This document shows positions 26,764-32,370 of a stretch of DNA of 64,000 nucleotides, piece after piece. This DNA is from Echinometra lucunter (lineage: Eukaryota > Echinodermata > Echinoidea > Camarodonta > Echinometridae). The stretch covers positions 18,799,302-18,863,301 of the forward strand of contig CM057162.1 of the NCBI GenBank assembly GCA_029962745.1. Reading direction: 5' to 3'. The notes under the pieces are model-generated. The model saw only the letters and a program-made list of their open reading frames with translations. It ran no database searches and had not been told where the DNA came from. The stretch's first letter is position 1. Each line of letters begins with the position of its first letter. The position numbers and the translations under genes were made by a program.

Positions 26764-29700
26764 TGGGGGGGGGGGGAGCGCGCGAGAGGAGAGGAATGTA
26801 TATCCCTTGACGGTACTTGTCACAAACTGTCTACTCATTCCATTCAAATATCGACAAGAAATCTTATGACCATTTTGGACCTATTTGCCATTTGCTGGCA
26901 ATAAAACACTACCAAACAAGTGGGGAAGGGGGGGGGGGGAGACACCACGTACGTTCCATGTCTTCCAAAATATCCTGCAATAAAGTCATAATTTATTTCT
27001 TAAGATATGGAATCGAGATTATAGAATGTGGTCTCGGAGGACGAATTTGATCCGTGAGAACATAGTATGGAACACGGTGGGGGAACCGTCGAAAGAATAG
27101 GGGATTCCCGGGCTGAAAAACGAGTGCGTGTGTGTGTGTGGGGGGGGGGGCACCACGTACGTTCCCTGTCTTCCAAAATATCATGCAATGAACTCATGAT
27201 TGATTTCTCAAGATATGGATTCGAGATTATAGAATGCGGTCTCGGAGGACGAATTTGATCCGTGAGAATATAGTACTGAACGCGTTGGGGGAAACGTAGA
27301 GAGAAAAGGGGATTCCCGGGCTGAAAAACGAGTGTGTGTGTGGGGGGGGGGCACCACGTACGTTCCCTGTCTTCCAAAATATGCAATAAACTCATGATTG
27401 ATTTCTCAAGATATGGATTCGAGATCATAGAATGTGGTCTCGGAGGACGAATTTGATCCGTGAGAACATAGTATTGAACGCGTTGGGGGAACCGTAGAGA
27501 GAAAAGGGGATTCCCGGGCTGAAAAACGAGAGAGTGTGTGTGTGGGTGGGGGGGGGGGGGGGAGACACCACGTACGTTCCCTGTCTTTCAAAATATCATG
27601 CAATAAACTCATGATTTATTTCTCAAGATATGGATTCGAGATTATAGAATGTGGTCTCGGAGGACGAATTTGATCCGTGAAAACATAGTATGGAACGCGG
27701 TGGGGGAACCGTAGAAAGATTAGGGGATTCCCGTGCTGAAGCTCACAAATTTCCCAATTGAATATCTGAAAGGAAAAATGACCCAAGTCCATGGTGTGTC
27801 ATTTTCGGAGAATTAACACAAATGTAATTTTTTTTCTAAATTCTTTAGTTAGGATTCTTAGGTCAATGATTAAGTAATAAGTGTACTTGCAAGTAGAAAT
27901 ATAGATGTAGTTATACATGCATGTTTTGTTTTATCAAGTGAGGTCATTTTATTCAATGGTCTAGGGTCATTCTCCCATTGGTACGATCAAAATCAATTGT
28001 TTAGAATATACTCTTCTTCCATTTGTCATCTTAAATAGCGTTTGATTTAAACGATATGACCTCATCCCTGCTTTCAAGTCCCCCATCATCTAATCCACCA
28101 CATAGGCCTATCAACGGCACCATTGGAGCACTTCCAGGATGAATTCTAGTTTGTCTTTTATGCACAAGATATAGGTCGATGGTCAAGGAATAATAATAAT
28201 AACAATAATAACAATAATAACAATAGTAATAAAAATAACAATAATAACAATAATGATAATAGTGGCTACTTGTATAGCGCACAGGTTCTACTTTCGGTGC
28301 TCATGGCGCTTAGAGAACTATACAGTGATTAGAAAAACATAAGAAGAAGAAAAAAGAGATCCGCATTTGACTCAATTAGGCCCAAAAAATGTACTTGGGT
28401 CGGTTTTCCACTGAGCTATTCAATTGGTTCTCAGAGGACTGGTGAGTTTGTATGTTATGATGCGGTGGCATTTTGCCAACTTGTACCATGCGATATCCCG
28501 TTCTCCAATAGAAAAGAGTTAATGTATTATATTATGTTAATGTAAATTCGAATTTGAAATTGTCTATTTAATATTATAACCCCAGAATTATACCGGCATA
28601 TTATCATAGTAGAATTAACCCAATTAGAAGAATAGAAACGGTCAATTGTAATCTGAATGTTTCATACTAGAGAGTTTCGGTAGTACATGTATGGTTGTAT
28701 TATCTTTTCTTCTCCCAACTCACATTCTCTCTCCTCTCTCTCTCTCTCTCTCACTCTATGTTTCCCTCTTCTTCCCTCTCTATCTCCCCTCTTCTCTCTC
28801 TCTCTCTATCTACCCCAACGCTCCTCGTTACCACGTATGCATTTATATTGTTACCACATGTTATGTATTCATATAGTATTATCATTGATGTGGAAGAGGT
28901 TCATCGTGGTGAAGGATTGAGTAGAAGAAATAACCAGTTGTCTCACGATGTGTGCTACATCGTGAGACAACTGGTTATTTCTTCTACTCAGTATTATAAT
29001 TATTTGGCATACTCGTGACATGAGGCCCGCTATATACCATGAAGCTAACCTTAACCCTTATCTTAAAAACCCTTAACCCCAATCCTAAATCTAAAACCCA
29101 ATATCCTAAAACCTAAGCCTAACTCTAAACCCTAACCTCGCACACATAAAATGGAAGGTGGGGCCCATTTCACCACATTGCCGTATATTGTTATATCATA
29201 TTGTTATATCATATTGTTATATTATATTGTATTGTATTATTTTATCATTATCACTGTATGTTACAATTGTGAATATGACCTGCCGGCTAACCCAATGGGG
29301 TGCGGGACCTGGTTTTTATATGTTACGCATGATCTGTAATAAAGACATGATATACCACCTGAATCATACCAGATTAAAATCCCCTTTTGGAGCACTTCCA
29401 GGGTAAAATCTAGTTTGTCTTTTATGCACAAGATAGGTCCATGGTCAAGGAATAATAAGTGTGTGGGAGGGTGTATCAATATGAAAGAACTTTTCAAAGG
29501 TATCATGAGGAATCATTTTTACCTTTCAAAGGATAGTACATCTCCTGAGGACGGTAAGAACATGCTTACTGAAACGTCGAGAGTGAGTAGGTCCTTTTCA
29601 GGACCATACTCATCTTCAAGAAAGAATACTTGGTGTACCGTGAAGCCTTGTACATCCATTCGTTCTACCACCATCGAAACCTTCAAGGGATATCTACAAA

Positions 29701-30726
29701 TAATAATATATCACGAGAAAGCAACATGGTTTAAGACTCTATTTACCGGAAAGGCCCCATAAAACACTTCACGAATTTTTTTAAACGACGAATTTGATCC
29801 CAGCATTCCCCACTCGCTTAACGGCGGACGAATTCGAATGCTTATTTTAAAACAAATTGATTGACGAAACGAATGTGAATGACAATTGCCCGAAATTGAA
29901 GTATTAAAGATTTGAACAGAGTAAGCTTCCCTGGACAAAACTGATCTGAAACTGCACTCTCAGAAAAGATTTTATGTTGGTTAAAATATGAACCGACCAA
30001 CAGTAAGGCTTAAAAAAAATCTCCATATGGTTTACAGTCTTTTTTTTTCAACCAACAGTTGGTAGGTTCATATTTTAACCAACCCAGTGACTAACCTTTC
30101 TGAGAGTGTGATGGAATTCAATGGAGATTTGACGAACATGAGCGGGATTTCCCGTATAATTGATATGAAATCAACTGACCTTTTTCCCTTTAAATTTCGC
30201 CATTCTTTGGTCTAGGTTCGACATCACGGCCAAGCTACTCCTGATGGAAGACGCCATCAACAAGGGAAGGAACCAGAGCGAGGAGATTTACGGTCAGAGT
30301 ACTGAAGCAGGCAACATCTTTGACAGGACTCTGGAGATTGACAGAATGGTGGAGAAATACAAGTACGCCATCACCGAGATATATCAGAACGTAGAAAAAT
30401 ACAAGGTTGGTATTCATTATGGTTTTTGGTATGATCAACTGCATGGGATAGTGTTAACTGCATTGCAATGTCTTTTTTTCCCTCTCTTTTCTTACTTTGT
30501 CTGTTTAGTCATAAATTTGTTTAGTTTGTAATTTATTCATTAGTTCGTACATTTATTTACTGTTTCAATTTTGTTTTACTCTCATCATCCTCATCATTAT
30601 TTCATTGTTATCATCATCATTACAAGTAGTATTGTTGTTTTTGTTATTATCATCTATCCTTACCATCAGCAGAAGATGCAGCAGCAGTAGTAGTAGTAGT
30701 TGCAGTAGAAGTAGTAGCAGTAAAGT

Positions 30727-30759
<33 letters not shown>

Positions 30760-30954
30760 GGTAGTAGTAGTAGTAGTAGTTGTAGTAGTAGTAGTAGCAG
30801 TAGTGGTAGTAGTAGTAGGAGTTGTAGAAGTATTAGTAGTAGCATTAGTCGTAGTATTAGAAGTAGTAGTAGGAGTTGTAGAAGTATTAGTAGTAGCATT
30901 AGTCGTAGTATTAGAAGTAGTAGTAGGAGACTACTAACAGGAGTTGTTGTAGTT

Positions 30955-31008
<54 letters not shown>

Positions 31009-32065
31009 ACAGCAGCAGCAGTGGAGGTAGCAGGCTCACTAGTAGTATCGTTGTTTTGGAAATCAATTTTGTTCTGATTTTATTTTTTGATATGAATTTA
31101 CAATAACCTGTAAAGTTTTGCTCTGATATCCCCTTCCTATCCTCACTCCCCTTCTTGGTATTGACCTAACACTATGAACATGACGGACAAACTAAAAGCG
31201 GACAAAATAAACAACCCCCCATTCTACCCTTCAGAATGGTTCTGGTAGTCAAAAGAACATCCCTTCACTGCTATTGTTTAAAATATGTGGAACAGGTGTC
31301 ACATGCATATTCACCTGGAACTGCATGATTAAACATAATAGCTGTGAAGGGATGTTCTTTTGACCACCAGAACCATTGTGAAGGGTAGAATGAGAGGTTG
31401 TTTATTTTGTCCGCTTTCTTTGTCCGCCATGTTCATAGTGTAATGACGCCCTTGTATTGGGTTCAGTCTGGAGTTGACAGTTAATGTGTGGACATTTTTT
31501 GTAGGAGTTGAACAGAGATTTTCATTATCATGATAATGATTCTATGACTTTTTTTCCATTACTTTTCAGGAGAAAAAAAAACAGTAATTGAAAGACCCCC
31601 TCTTTAACTTAAAAATTTTTTGCCAATGTGTTTGGCAAATGTTTTTGGAATGCTTTCAAACCTTTTTGAAACTGGATACACAAGCTCAAATTAACCTACT
31701 TTCTGCGAAGGAAAAGGAGGGGATGGGGGGGGGGGGGGGCGACGGATGGCTAGCCGGCCACGATATCCATCAATCATCGACAAATATTCGAGGCATCAGA
31801 CGTCTTTCCCACACTAGCATGCAATTATCGGCTATTGTTCTGTTTATCTAATCGATATTATCTGTAATAAAAAGCGATATAGACCTTGCAACCTATCGAT
31901 CGGCTGATATTCACAGTATAATATCACACCACTCTCCTTGATATCAAACTGCTAACGACCTCCCCCTAATTTTTCCTTCTTTTAATTCTTCTTCTTCTTC
32001 TTCTGCTACTACTACTACTACTACTTCTTCTTCTTCTTTTACTACTACTATTACAAGTAGTAGTT

Positions 32066-32124
<59 letters not shown>

Positions 32125-32151
32125 TTACTACTACTGCTGCTGCTGCTGCTG

Positions 32152-32185
<34 letters not shown>

Positions 32186-32305
32186 TACTTTCTTCTTACC
32201 TATTTAACCCCTTCTTTTTTCTACTGCTTTTACAAGTAGCTACTTTTACTTTTTACTACTAGTAGTAGTAGTAGTACTACTACTACTACTACAACAACAA
32301 CAACA

Positions 32306-32370
<65 letters not shown>

